Shown piece after piece: positions 36,081-47,199 of a stretch of 64,000 bases of DNA. The translations under genes and the position numbers were made by a program. The notes beneath the pieces are model-generated. The model did not search any database. It saw only the letters and a list, made by a program, of their open reading frames with translations, and was not told the DNA's origin. The stretch lies in the NCBI GenBank assembly GCA_015680685.1, contig MNCI01008335.1, positions 586,088 to 650,087 of the forward strand, read 5' to 3'. Origin of the DNA: Gnetum montanum (Eukaryota > Streptophyta > Gnetopsida > Gnetales > Gnetaceae). How positions within the stretch are numbered: position 1 is the stretch's first letter; each line of letters opens with the position of its first letter.

Positions 36081-36625
36081 CTGAGATCACAATAGAACCA
36101 TGGATTAGCAATCATTGTGTAACCTTAAAACAATTGGGATACCTTAACTTTTGAGGGTATTTACACTTGGCTAAGTTGTGATTATGGCTAATTTAATTAA
36201 CTTAATTTTTATTTCTATTCATGCCTTATCATTGATAAATCATCCTAAAGGTTCTTGGAAGGGTTAACTTGGAAAAAGTTAATGTTTATGTATGATTAAG
36301 GTTACTAACCCTTGGGGGAGATAGAAAAAATTTTCAAAAATTGCATCTCAAAAACCTTAAGGTTTGTAGCCCCCACAATAGAGATCTTACCTCCAATAAG
36401 TGCAAGATCAAAAAACAAAATGATTTGGACAAACAGTTTAAAATTTATGGACTCTGGAAGATTTTGGGCTTTGAAAATTTGCAAAAATTCCCTGTGTTAT
36501 GAGAAAATGACAAAAAATTCCAAAGTTTCTAGTAGTATATATAGTATTTTTGTATTACATCGACAAGGCCTTGTCCGCAAGGTTGGCTACGTCGATGAGG
36601 CCTCAACAACGTAGCTATTGACCAT
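36081..36625 (-). promoter_or_regulatory. M2 internal U3-like promoter and predicted 310-nt intron before ORF3
   Basis: Minus-strand order: GAGGCCTCATCGACGTAG (36587-36604), AAGGCCTTGTCGATG (36561-36574 region), TATATATA (36536-36543), splice donor GGAG|GTAAGA (intron from 36390), branch-like GCTAATCC (about 36103-36110), and acceptor CTCAG ending at 36081, directly followed by the ORF3 ATG. The first motif matches GAGGTCTCATTGATGTAG of the M2 5' LTR U3 (45235-45252) at 15 of 18 positions, all differences being C/T. Spacing agrees with M1. Promoter activity is inferred, not shown. Confidence 0.6.
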
Positions 36626-38203
36626 CATTGACTTTGGTTGACTTTGATCAAACTTTTAAAATATAAGGAATTTTTTTATGAAATTGGGATCACATGAAAG
36701 CTTAGAAGACCAAGAATAGTATGAAATCATGAGAAGAGGACATTGAAGTTCATAAATTTGAAAAAATGGAAAAAAATTGATTTAATGGACGAATGCAATG
36801 AAAGATTAAGGAGTACTAAGTAATTTACACAATGGAAAATAAAAAATATAAGATTGTAGTGATGTCAAAAGTAAATAACCTTAACTACTCAAGCCAAAAG
36901 CTATGCAAGTGGGTCCTCCACATATCAGGCTCATGCCCTTTTTTCCCTTGCATAACCTCAACTAAGGAGTCTATGGGTCCCATAGTCAATTTAATGATCA
37001 TGACAAGCTAAGGACCAACCCAAAAGAATCCACTCAAGAATCCCAATACGTCAAACTAAGACATAGAGCATAACATAGAACCCGGTAGTGAGGTGAGTTA
37101 TGGCAGCATGGATGGATGATAGAGAAGGTGGAATGGAGTTCCAAATTGAGGTCAAAAGAAGTCCCTTATGGAATTATGGTTAAAATGACCCAAGGAGTTC
37201 CATCCTTAGTCTAGACCAAAGCCATCCACTTTGAGTGACTTCACATCGATACTCTAAGACCGATCCACCCACTTAAGATACAAGAATGTCCCCTGCAAGA
37301 CAACCATCATTCCATAAAGAGGAGAGAGAAGTAGGAAGTAAAAGAGAGAGGACCTTAGTTAGTGGGAACCTTTAGGCATAGGTGTATGTCTTTCGAGTCC
37401 CATAACTAGTGTGCATGTAGCCCTTTTATTTGTCCAATGGGTGTGCTTTGAATTTCCATTATTTTTTCTTTTTCTTTTTTTTAAATGGAAATCACACCAT
37501 GCAAGGACTTATTCATATCGAAGGGGTGTGCTTTGAATTTCCATCATTTTTGTTTTGTTTTTCTTGAATGATGGAAACCACACCATGCAACAATGTTATT
37601 TGTCTTCCTATCATTTGTGGTATGGAATGGCAAGTAGTTTGCAAAAAACACTCAAGCACTCAAGAAAGAAGAAGAGTATAAAGAGTATTGAGTCCCATTG
37701 AAGTCACACCCTTTACAAACCTTTGGATCCTTTCTAATTCTGGAACTACCAAGGTCATTGATTGATTAAAAATTTCTTTAATGAAAAAGGGACCTCAAAT
37801 TTCCAAAATAAGGAAAACCATAGAGTTATTTGGATGGGTGGATGATGTGGACTCACTGCCTATCCCATGAAAAATAAATCATGTCAAAGTCATCAGACAT
37901 CAAAATTCAAAACTAGAAACTAGACATCAACAATCAGACATTAAGCACAAACCATTATTAGTAAACAGCAATAGCAGCATTGTGTCTTGCGACAATAAAG
38001 TAGATTTATTAGCTAAAATGAGAAAATATCATACTTAATCAAAAGAAACACAAGAAAAAAAATAGAGTAAAATATATATATAAGAAAGTGTAAAATAATC
38101 AAGAAAATTTAAATGTACTTAAAATGGTATAAAATTATAAAAATTTGAAAATCAAAATAGTGAAAAACAAAAATGTAGAAAAATTGAGAAGCCATGGTAA
38201 TGG
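36626..38203 (-). other. M2 spacer between ORF3 promoter and integrase
   Basis: No gene seen. It is collinear with the M1 spacer and includes the duplicated inverted repeat at 37439-37590. Confidence 0.6.
37439..37590. repeat. Inverted repeat present twice in tandem in the M2 spacer
   Basis: Each unit runs from GTGTGCTTTGAATTTCCAT through a T-rich loop to ATGGAAA-(C/T)CACACCATGCAA (37441-37504 and 37526-37590; period 85). The arms pair as GGTGTG/CACACC and TTTCCAT/ATGGAAA. M1 has a single unit. Confidence 0.8.
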
Positions 38204-39599
38204 TTAGCATGGATGGCCATCTTCCTCATGATTGAGTTGGAAAGAGAAGATCTGAAAAATAGAATGTGGGTGTCCATCAGGTGAGGTAGTACTTACATTG
38301 GTTAATCTTGGTTCTAGGAAAGGTTTAACTTGTTGGATATTAACCAACTGCTTTTTACTTGGGATATCAAGTTTGTAAATTATCATGGCCCAAGAGGGAA
38401 AGGTGTGATCAATTATATACGGTCCCTTCCACAATGTTTGAAATTTTTCCTTTTGAGGTACATGTGTAGGGTTCCAGTAGAGGACCTTATCTCTTGGTTG
38501 AAACCTTAATTTTCTAATTCTAAGGTCATGATGTTGCTTGCTGAATGCCTTGTTCACCTCATTCAAAGATAGGGCCACTAAGCAATTCTCATCTAGCACA
38601 TTTAGATTGATCAATCTCTCCTTTTGTGCTAAACTTAGGTTAAGGTTTAGTTCACAGGCCATTAAGAGTGTATGAAGCTCAAATTAAATTGGAAGCATTG
38701 GAGCTTTTCTGTACACTAACTCATAAGGAGAATATCCAATAGGAAGTTTCCAAGTTGATCGATAAGCCTAGAGAGCATCATTAAGTTTTATGCTCCAATC
38801 CTTCCTATATTTGTAATGGTTCACATTAATATTTTAGTAATCTCTTGGTTGGTTACCGCTACTTGACCATTGGCTTAGGGGTGATAAGGTGTTGTTAATT
38901 TATGTTCTATGTGTTGTTAATTTATGTTCTACCCCCAAGAATTACATTAATTTTCTAAATGTGATAGCTATGAAATGAGTTCCATTATCAAAAATTAGTG
39001 AACGTAGCACCCCAGATCTATTTACAATATGTTGTTGTATAAATCTAGCGGCAGTGGATGATGTGCAATCAGTAATGGCTACCGCTTCAGACCATTTTGT
39101 GCAATAGTCAATTGCTATTATAATATATGCTTTCCTGTTAGACATGGGTGTGATGGGACCCATGAAGTCAACACCCCATATGTCAAAAGGTTCTAGTGGT
39201 TGGATCCATTGTTGAGGACCTTCCATATGAGCAATCATCCCCCCATCACATTGACAATGTTCACAAGACTTGACAAATTGGTGGACATCCCTAAAGATTG
39301 TGGGCCAATAGTATGTTGCCATCAAGATTGTTATGGTTCTGCATCTCCTTGCATAATGGCCTCCATAAGGTCCTTCATGAGCATCCTGGAGAACATGTAG
39401 TTGATCTTCATCAGGGACACACCAATGGATCAGGCCATTGGCACACACCTTATAAAGGTGTTCATTAATTTCCATGAAGTATTTGACCTGATGAAGAAAT
39501 TGTTGCTTCTTCCTAAAATTCAAGTCTTGTGGCATCTCTTGAGTGAGAAGATATGTGAGGATGCCATTATACCATACTAATTTTTTAAGTGTGTGTTCA
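38204..39599 (-). pseudogene. M2 integrase (broken)
   Basis: Frame 38942-39535 holds the zinc domain (DAHEGPYGGHYARR, then CEHCQ), the first catalytic Asp (WGVDFMGPI) and the second (IFDNGTHF). Beyond it a 22-bp duplication (38889-38932) shifts the frame. The third catalytic position (38857-38859) encodes Ala instead of Glu, and a TAA at 38875-38877 replaces a conserved Gln. Frame 38204-38662 is the C-terminal domain with LWKGPYII, ending EDGHPC and stop. Two of three catalytic residues remain. Confidence 0.9.
38889..38932. repeat. 22-bp tandem duplication in M2 integrase
   Basis: GTGTTGTTAATTTATGTTCT occurs at 38889 and 38911 in exact tandem, differing only at the last base of the 22-bp unit. 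Its length is not a multiple of three, so it causes a frameshift just before the HP-NGQ motif. M1 has one copy. Confidence 0.95.
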
Positions 39600-41030
39600 T
39601 TTATTACTTTGGTAAAGAGGAGTTTGTCTGGAAATTGATCAGACAGTGGGCTCTCCTTCGCTTTGTTATCCTATATTAAGCAAGAAATATGGTCAATGAT
39701 CACATTCTTAGTTGCTTTTCAATCTACCATAGTAAGATTGAATTCCTGCAAGATCACAAGCCACTATATAACACGAGGGCTCACCGTTGGCTTATTCATA
39801 AGGAAGCAAATTGCATTGTGATTTGTATGTATGAATACTTTGTGACCTAGCACATAATGTCTAAACTTTTCTAGCACATACACCACTACCATTGAATCCT
39901 TCTCCATGGTGGTGTAATTTAATTGTGCTTCCACAATGCTTCAACTTGCATAGTGGATATAATATGGACGTTTCCTATCATCCATCTACATGAGTACTAC
40001 TTCCAAAGCATAGTTAGATGCATTTGTGATGATATGGAATGGTTTGGACTAATCTAGTGCTCGCAGGATTGGTGTTACTACGAGTTTTTTTTTAATTGTT
40101 GGAATGCATTTTCACATTCCTTGGTCCAAATGAATGATGCATATTTCTTTGTAAGCTCTATCAATGACTTTGCAATCTTATAGAAATTCTCAATAAAGCG
40201 TTGGTAGTAACCAGTGTTTCTAAGGAATGACTAAACATCTTTAACGGTCTCTAGCTAGCGTGTTATTCCTTGGATGACCCTTATCTTTTCTGCATCTACC
40301 TCAATCCCTTTCTACAAAATTTGGTTCCCTAGCACAATGCCTTCTTGGACCATGAGATGGCTCTTTTGCCAATTGAGCCATAGGTTTGTTTCAACACATC
40401 TCTTCAGTACTTGCTCAAGTTGGTCCAAGGCTTGCTCAAATGTAGCTTCGTAGGTGGATAATTCATCCATGAAAACTTCAACACCACTACTAATTTGGTG
40501 TTGAAAGATACTAAGGATCAAGTGTTGAAATGTTTCAGGGGCATTGCATAGGCCAAATGGCATCTTATAGTATGCAAAAGTCCCCCAAGGGCTTATGAAT
40601 GTTGTCTTGACTTGGTCTTCTGGTGCAATTTTGATTTGGTTATAGCGATTATAACCATCCAAGAAACTATAATAACAATGCCCAAATATGATGTCTAATA
40701 CTTGATCCACAGATGACAAAGGAAAATGAGCCTTAAATGTTGCCATATTTAACAACCTAAATTCAATGCAAACTTTCCATTTACCAACCTTCTTTGGTAC
40801 AATTACAAGTGGACTAACCCACTTACTATCCACAATTGGATAGATAAACCCCACCTTGAGGAGTTGCTCTATTTTCTTCTTAATGATTTGCTTCAATTTG
40901 AGGTTTAGCCACCTCTGTGGCTATCTTCTAGGCTTCATGGCTAAGTTAGTGTAGATGTGATGTTAGCATATCCTTGGATCGATTCCTATTAGCTCTAGAT
41001 ATGACCAAGTGAAGGCTATTAACCATTTAT
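39600..41030 (-). pseudogene. M2 reverse transcriptase and RNase H (broken)
   Basis: Frame 40312-40896 covers most of the RT palm: VSPLVIVPKKVGKW, then CIEFR (first catalytic Asp to Glu), FGLCNAPETFQH and FMDEL (family FMDDF; second Asp of the pair to Glu). The N-terminal part upstream includes ELIGIDPRIC. RNase H follows toward 39600; its TDHSAI motif is TNHNAI near 39820, so a catalytic Asp is lost. Standard gypsy order. Confidence 0.9.
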
Positions 41031-41479
41031 TCACCACTTTCACCAACTTTTCTTTTCTTTTCAAGAGCAAGCTTGGCATTAATTATGACTAGCTTACCAT
41101 TCTTTAAAAATGCATATTCCATTCTGACTGGTAAAGTTTTTAGTTCTAAGGGCTCCTACTTCAAGTGATCAGGGATCTCCAACTCTTCCCAAAAATTATC
41201 ATCATCTTCATTAGAGACTTGGGAATGGACTTGTTCAATTTTGTTCATGCCTTCTACATATGCACAAGTTAAGCTCTTAGTTGTGCTGCTATCTGAATCA
41301 ACTATCAGCCACTGGATGCACTCTTGCCTTGTGGCTACTGTGTACAGACACCACTGAATATTAATTTCTTGTACACACTAATTGCAAGCCTTAATGTATG
41401 TGCTTTTGATTGAACAAATCTTTTGCACAAAATTTCACCCATTGTCGTTGTACCCAATGCATGGAATATGCTTCTTCTT

Positions 41480-41900
41480 GATTTTTTCTAACTCATTCTC
41501 CTTAGATATTTTAAGAGATAGGTCCCTTATACCCATTCATGCATCGACCGTGCTTAACCAAGCCCTTTCCATGATGACGGAAAAGTTACCTTTGCAGTTG
41601 TCCACCTTGATTACTAGAAAATCAATAGGATAGGACCACCCACAAACTGTGATCACAATGTCCTCTACTAATCCCAAAGGGATCATAATCAACTAATCTG
41701 CTAATTCTAAATGGATGTTACTCTTATTAAGAGGTGGTAGGTTCCAATCTTTGTACATATCATGAGAGACAAGGTTAACTCTAGAACCAAAGTCAAGAAG
41801 AGCCTTGCATGGCTCTTTTCTAGAAATCTATAGAAAGATGAGTGGACTTCCTAGATCAAATCTTCTTGTAAAAAGGTTGCTAGCCTTGATCCAATTAGAA
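41480..41900 (-). pseudogene. M2 aspartic protease (broken)
   Basis: The active-site region CKALLDFGSRVNLVSHDMYK (about 41758-41816) keeps Asp-Phe-Gly-Ser. GLVEDIV and a degraded RAWL motif (ERAWLSTVDA) follow. Stops interrupt it. It lies between gag and RT. Confidence 0.8.
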
Positions 41901-41949
41901 ACAACATGAGTTAGCATTATAATGTGGATCCTAGGCAACACTTGGTTTG

Positions 41950-44285
41950 AAGGGTGCTCCAAGGTATTTGATGTAGAGGATGAGGGTACTAGAGATGTGG
42001 GGCGATCAACTGGAGTAGATTGTGAGGGCTAGAGAGGACTATTGGGCTAAAAGAAAGGTCATTTCCTTGATCAATTATCTAGACCACTTAGTTGAAAAAA
42101 CTGATTATGAGTGTACAAACCTTATAGCATTTTGTTGTTGTGGTTAAGGAGGAATTTCACCCTGCATGGATGGAGTAGGAGGTAATTGAGTTGAAGGTGA
42201 AGGTGTAGGTGTAAAGGGATGTGGAGGATGATAAGGATGTGAATATGGTTTTTTCCCTTGAGTAGATGGTAAATGTGTTCGGTGGTACTTTGAAGGATAA
42301 TAGTGATGTTGGAATGATGCATGACTTGCTGAGATTCTAGAGGAGATGGGTTGCTGAACATAGTACCCATATGAATTTGGTTGCCTATAAGGATACTGCT
42401 GCCTTAGCAGTGACATTTCCCATGTTTGTGGTTAGTACCACTATTGGTACTATTCATAAGGTTGTGGAGGAGTTCCACTTGGGTAGTAAGATTTTTGTTG
42501 TTGGTGAAACTATCTTAGACTACCTTGAGGATAAGGTAATCATCCTAGAGCTTACCTATGTGCTAGGCGGGGGTTTAGTGGATACACTCTAGATTCTTGT
42601 AAGTGTGACATCATAGGGAAACATCCCGTTGGATGTTCATATTGACAAATGTCACATTCAATTTCATCATTAGAATCAAACTCCACTACTTCCTCTACTA
42701 TAGTAGCTTTTCCCTTACCTCTTTGGTAGGCACGTTTAGCTTCTTTTTGCATCTTGTAATTACGATCACTATTTTGCTCTTTGGACAAGGTCTTTCTATT
42801 CATCACTTCATCAAGTCGTGACTCCTCCTCATCACAAAATCAGCCCTCTCATTTTCTGATGGATGGGTCCCTATTGTACTCTTCAGCACTCTTCCTTTTT
42901 CATGGCTCACCTGCTTCTTTTTCTACCTACTCAGTTAGCCTTTGAATCTAATGAGCTCTCATTTCAAACAACCTCCCTTGGGTGTACACCCCAAGGGTTC
43001 TTCTTATTTCTACCTTGAGCCCATCTATGATGTGGCAAAGTTGTTCCCTCTGAGAGTAACCATGGCCAGGGCATCTATGTAAGAGTGAATAGTATCGACC
43101 CATGGTAGCATCCAAGGGTTCATGTACTCCTTATTTCTAGCCTTGGATTTGCCTTCTCAAATTAGACACTTTGGAGTACATTTGATATTTTTCATTCAAC
43201 AGTTCTATCATGGTACTCCATCTTCAAATAGATTTTGGTTCTAAGGACTAGTACCAACTTTTAGCTTCCTTAATGAGTGTCCTTGGGAAAAGCTTTATTT
43301 TCTACTACTCATTCTCGATGTTTTGTAAGGCACAAGCATCTTGAAAAGATTGCAGATGTGTCTATGGATCAAAATTATATCCCCCTCAAATCTTGGGATA
43401 TTGTTCATACTAGGTGCTTAATCCCACTATCCTTCATATGCCTAGTTGGAATCCTTACTGCCTCTGCAATGTTAAGCATACTTCGAGTTACTAGTAAAGG
43501 TTCATCATTATCGTTGCATTAATGATGTCGATGATGGTTTCAACCACCCCTTCGATTTTGGTGACCTTCATGGTCATTATTATTTTGTCGATCACCTTCA
43601 TTACAGTTGTTTCAATAGTAGCTTTCATGAGAACCATCAAATGAAGAGGAATGTTTAGAATTGGAGGAAGAGGAAGGTGGACCGCCATTGCCACCATGGT
43701 GTCCACCACCACTCTTATACTTTTTACAATCTCCATCATTAGATCCCTTGTTATTACAATGTAGACCTGAGTCCCTACCTTGGCTATCACTCTTCCTTGA
43801 ACCCAATTTATGAATAGTTGATTGTAGGGTCAAGTTCACACCCTTACCATTGTTAGCAAGGGGTGGAGAATCTTCATGTTGAGAACCTTCTAAGGGAGGA
43901 TCCTCATTGTCCTCTTGATCTAGTATGAATAAGGGGTTAGTGTAATGTTTTCCCTTTGTAGATTCATGGAGTCTCTCCTGATGTTTATCCCACTTATGTT
44001 GCATTTTAGTGGGACGATAGTTCCTAGTGTCATACCCATCCACAAAGTACTCTTCATGAAGATCTACTATGCCCAACTTCTTAAGGGTTTTAATTAGCAT
44101 TATAGGCATAAATCTATCAAGGGGCAAAACAACATTACCCTCCATATCAGACCATCACATATGTTCATCCTAACGTAGGATGAAGGTAAAATTTGGCACA
44201 AACTCATTTGGATGAGTGTATATCACCTTACATTCCTATGGAACCAGTGGTTTAGTATCTTCATGCTTACAAGAAGAAGACATTT
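41950..44285 (-). pseudogene. M2 gag (broken)
   Basis: A start at 44285 reads MSSSCKHEDTKPLVP, then a stop. The main open part (43612-44145) begins MEGNVVLPLDRFMP and includes NYRPTKMQHKWDKHQERLH and a Gly/His/Ser-rich basic stretch suited to RNA binding. The capsid-like region lies near 43000-43450. The zinc knuckle (frame 42552-42806) is CDICQYEHPTGCFP: the last Cys of the family's C-x2-C-x3-H-x4-C is Phe. A Pro/Tyr/His/Gln-rich tail (frame 42144-42416) leads to protease. Confidence 0.85.
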
Positions 44286-44417
44286 TGTAAAACAAAATGA
44301 AATTTTTATTGTGCTTTTATAATTTATGTATAGTAGGAATATTATTTACTTTGAGGTCCGTACAATGATATTAGTCGTATCCACTTAGACCTAAATAGCA
44401 CACGTTCCACAAACAAA

Positions 44418-44436
44418 GTCCCCAGCAACGCACCAA
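44418..44436 (-). other. M2 primer binding site (tRNA-Asp type)
   Basis: Minus strand TTGGTGCGTTGCTGGGGAC directly inside the 5' LTR. It is the closest of the copies to the Athila-type TGGCGCCGTTGCCGGGGA. Confidence 0.8.
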
Positions 44437-45283
44437 TGATGAGCGGCAAGATACCCCTACTCCCAACCATATGAATCATAAGAGTTCATGCATGATCTAG
44501 TTAAATTCTGTAAACTTTATCATTTCTAGTGCACTAGCCCTTTAGGAAGTGAATCTAACCTTGAAGTCAATTGTTTTCCTCCCAATTACACTTGTGATAT
44601 ACATTGGTATGGTTAAGTGTAACTGAGGCATCTGATTTTTATCATTTTGTATTTTATATTGTGGGTGCTTGAAATGTAGATAAAAAGGAGTTTAATTAAC
44701 TAAATAATTAACTAATCATTCAACTAATCCTAACATAAGCATCCATTCCCACTTTCTATACACATCTTAAACCCATGTATCCACTGTTAGATGACCAAAC
44801 ATTATGCTATTGGGCGTACCAAGTAATAACACTATTGGGATTACCAAGTGAATACATGTAACACTCGAATTAGTCATACTTATGTATTTAGTCTATCTAG
44901 ATTAATAATCTTATTAACTCAATTTCTTAGAAAATAATTGTGAATTAATTGAGAATAGTTAACAAATAATTGAATACATAAGTAAAATAGCTAATCTATC
45001 CAAAGTGCTGCAAGGTTTATCAAAAAGCTCATCTTTATTGCTGCACATACTATCATGCTCAAGTACAACAATGCTCAAATAAAGATCCATACACTCAATG
45101 ACTCCTACTGCAGGCACTCAAGGAAAAAATTCTAACATTCAAATTGAAAAAATGCAAGAGCTTCACTACTACTAAAACCTTGACTCCCTATAAATGCAGC
45201 TAGTAGGCGCATATTTATAGGTGATGGATAAACACTACATCAATGAGACCTCGTCAACACAGCCAACCAATGACAATTCATCA
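44437..45283 (-). repeat. M2 5' LTR (847 bp)
   Basis: Edges TGATGAGC and ATTCATCA. Minus-strand TATA box CTATAAATATG at about 45210-45221. U3 is short and carries GAGGTCTCATTGATGTAG (45235-45252). Confidence 0.9.
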
Positions 45284-46171
45284 ATTAGCTAATAGTTTGG
45301 ATAGTATTGTGCTTAGCATTTACTTTCAGGACTTTTCTAAGTTGCCTTTATAGCTCTATTTTTATGCAATATTAAACTTCTATTAAAGTTTTCCAAATAA
45401 GAGCATATGTTATATTAGAAAAGCATCTTAAGTAATTTAATAGTAATGTCCTATAAAAATTGCTTGTTTAAGTTTAGGGAATCTAGAAAATCTTTAATAC
45501 TTTGAGATGACTAAAATAGCTTCTTTATTTTTAAAGTTCATTACCTTAATATTGCAATCTTGAAATTGTCAAATTTTTCTAGAAGTTCTATTTTTTGCAA
45601 TTCTTGACCAATATTAACTAACCAAACAGAAGCTTGTACTTTATCATTTACAAAGCATTTTGGTAGTTATTAGAATGTCTCTTATGAAATTTTTTATTGA
45701 GCTCAGAAGGTTTGGATGATTCATAATAGACTGAATTGGAATAGCTTTATTGTGAAGTGTTTTCTCATGTCAATTTATCTTACTTAAATGTTTGAGATTC
45801 CACAAAAATATACTTTATTTTCTTTTCTCTTGCTAAAACCCATTGAATCTCACCCTCTTTCTAATTTTCTTGTGGAATTTTCTTTGGGTAAAATTAGAAG
45901 TAGATTAACAAATTTTTGCTTAAATTTTTTTGTAAAATTTTATTTGTTACAAGTAATGTACTATAGGGACTATATAGACTGAGTGATTTAAAAAAATAAG
46001 AATCTTCAATAACTCACAGTATTCAACAAAGTTAGCTTACTTTCTTTTATGATAGCCAATTATAGTTTCATACACAACCCAACCATTTCAACATTCACAA
46101 TAGCAAACACATACTCATGTTTAGTTCATTTCATAACCACTAAGTTTATTTGGAGGTATTAAACCCCAAAA
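45284..46171. other. Unassigned AT-rich stretch between M2 and F2
   Basis: No conserved domain. The 64-codon ORF at 45788-45982 is Phe/Leu-rich, as expected from T-rich DNA, and I do not regard it as a gene. The first part should continue the sequence left of 32106 across the M2 insertion. Confidence 0.4.
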
Positions 46172-46293
46172 TTAGTAGATTCATGGAGTCTCTCCTAATG
46201 TTTATCTAGCTTACATTGCATTTCAGTGGGACGATAGTTCCTACTATCATACCCATCCACAACGTACTCTTTATAAAGATCTACTATGCCCAA
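46172..46293 (-). repeat. Isolated 122-bp fragment of M-family gag
   Basis: GTAGATTCATGGAGTCTCTC through CTACTATGCCCAAC matches M2 gag at about 43957-44074 closely. It is not flanked by other M-family sequence and abuts the F2 5' LTR, so it is a filler-like fragment or a recombination scar. Confidence 0.85.
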
Positions 46294-46298
46294 CGTAA

Positions 46299-47177
46299 TG
46301 GAGCTACAACTTGAATGTTGGCATTGCAATGTGGGTGTGCAGCTCCATCAAGCATGTTCTTTGACCATGCAACTATAGTTGTTTCTTGCATGTTCCTGCA
46401 ACTGTTACCCACATGGGTGGTCGGAGTTGCATGTTTCTTTGCCACATGATTGGTGAATATTACAATGAATGTTACCTACATGGGTGGTGGTGATGAATGT
46501 TATAGTGAACGTTACCTACATGGGTGATGGTGGTGGATGTTATAGTGGACATTACATGTGGGTAGTAATTGCCATGGCCATTACACATGGGTGGTGGCTC
46601 CTCATGTACTAAACCAGTCCTTATAAATTCCTTGGCTAGATGCAACAAAGGAGATAGAGAATAAAAAATGATATGAAAAAATAGAGAGAGGATACTATTG
46701 AGAGAACCACACCAGATTAGAATTTTTCTTTATGCATAAAATTGTCAAGGAAGAGTGTTGATGCTTTATGGCAATTAATAGCCAACAATGTTTTAAGATT
46801 GTAAAGTTATTGCACTACGGAGATAATAGAGTAGGGTCACAAATTAGGTGACATCTCCTTTGTAATCTTTCTTATTTCTCATAAATTTCTTTAAATTCAA
46901 TTTGGTTTAATTGATTATATTCATCTTTTAATTTAATGTTATAAGTTAAGGTTAATATTGTTGATTTTACTTATTGATGATAACCGTAAGTGTGATGTTC
47001 TCAGTTGAATCTAAATCTAATCATTGGTTTTATGTCTTGATGATCCTTTGACTTTAAACTGTTCCTCCATAGGATACGACTCATGGGTCAGTCACAGACA
47101 AGGTGACAATTTCTACAATGAAAGAAATGAAGATAAAGATTAAAGGTATCTAGCACTAAATTTTTCTTGGCTTGTCA
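46299..47177 (+). repeat. F2 5' LTR (879 bp)
   Basis: Begins TGGAGCTACAAC and ends CTTGTCA. U3 contains a 40-bp repeat (46404-46600) and a TATA box (CTTATAAATTCC, about 46619-46631). It aligns end to end with 54556-55434. Confidence 0.9.
46404..46600. repeat. 40-bp U3 repeats in F2 5' LTR
   Basis: GTTACCTACATGGGTG recurs at 46471 and 46511, with a related ATTACATGTGGG at 46551 and GTTACCCACATGGGTGG at 46404. The 3' LTR keeps the same set at about 54660-54860. The position upstream of TATA suggests enhancer repeats. Confidence 0.8.
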
Positions 47178-47178
47178 A

Positions 47179-47199
47179 TTTGGCATCATTGCCAGGGAG
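47179..47199 (+). other. F2 primer binding site (tRNA-Asp type)
   Basis: TTTGGCATCATTGCCAGGGAG, starting one base after the LTR edge, resembles the M1/M2 sites and the Athila tRNA-Asp form. Confidence 0.8.

Larger units (their letters stand above)
32107..45283 (-). mobile_element. Element M2: full-length Ty3/gypsy retrotransposon (about 13.2 kb)
   Basis: Same order and orientation as M1: 5' LTR 44437-45283, PBS, gag, protease, RT, RNase H, integrase, spacer with internal promoter, ORF3, PPT, 3' LTR 32107-32971. Five-base flanks are CTTAG (32102-32106) and ATTAG (45284-45288), a probable target duplication with one change. It is the best preserved copy of the M subfamily, with open frames of 170-197 codons in ORF3, gag, RT and integrase, but still carries many stops. 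Confidence 0.9.

Noticed and set aside
42122-42370. 82-codon minus-strand ORF overlapping 42144-42416
   Set aside because: The overlapping frame (PYRQPNSYGYYVQQP) is the one matching F3 gag; the His/Leu-rich frame is an off-frame reading of the same repeats.
43491-43790. 99-codon minus-strand ORF overlapping gag
   Set aside because: It reads the same DNA as the end of the main gag frame (43612-44145) in another phase and has low-complexity Ile/Met/Val content.
45788-45982. 64-codon ORF between M2 and F2
   Set aside because: T-rich DNA produces a Phe/Leu-rich frame; no motif, no context and no copy elsewhere in the window.
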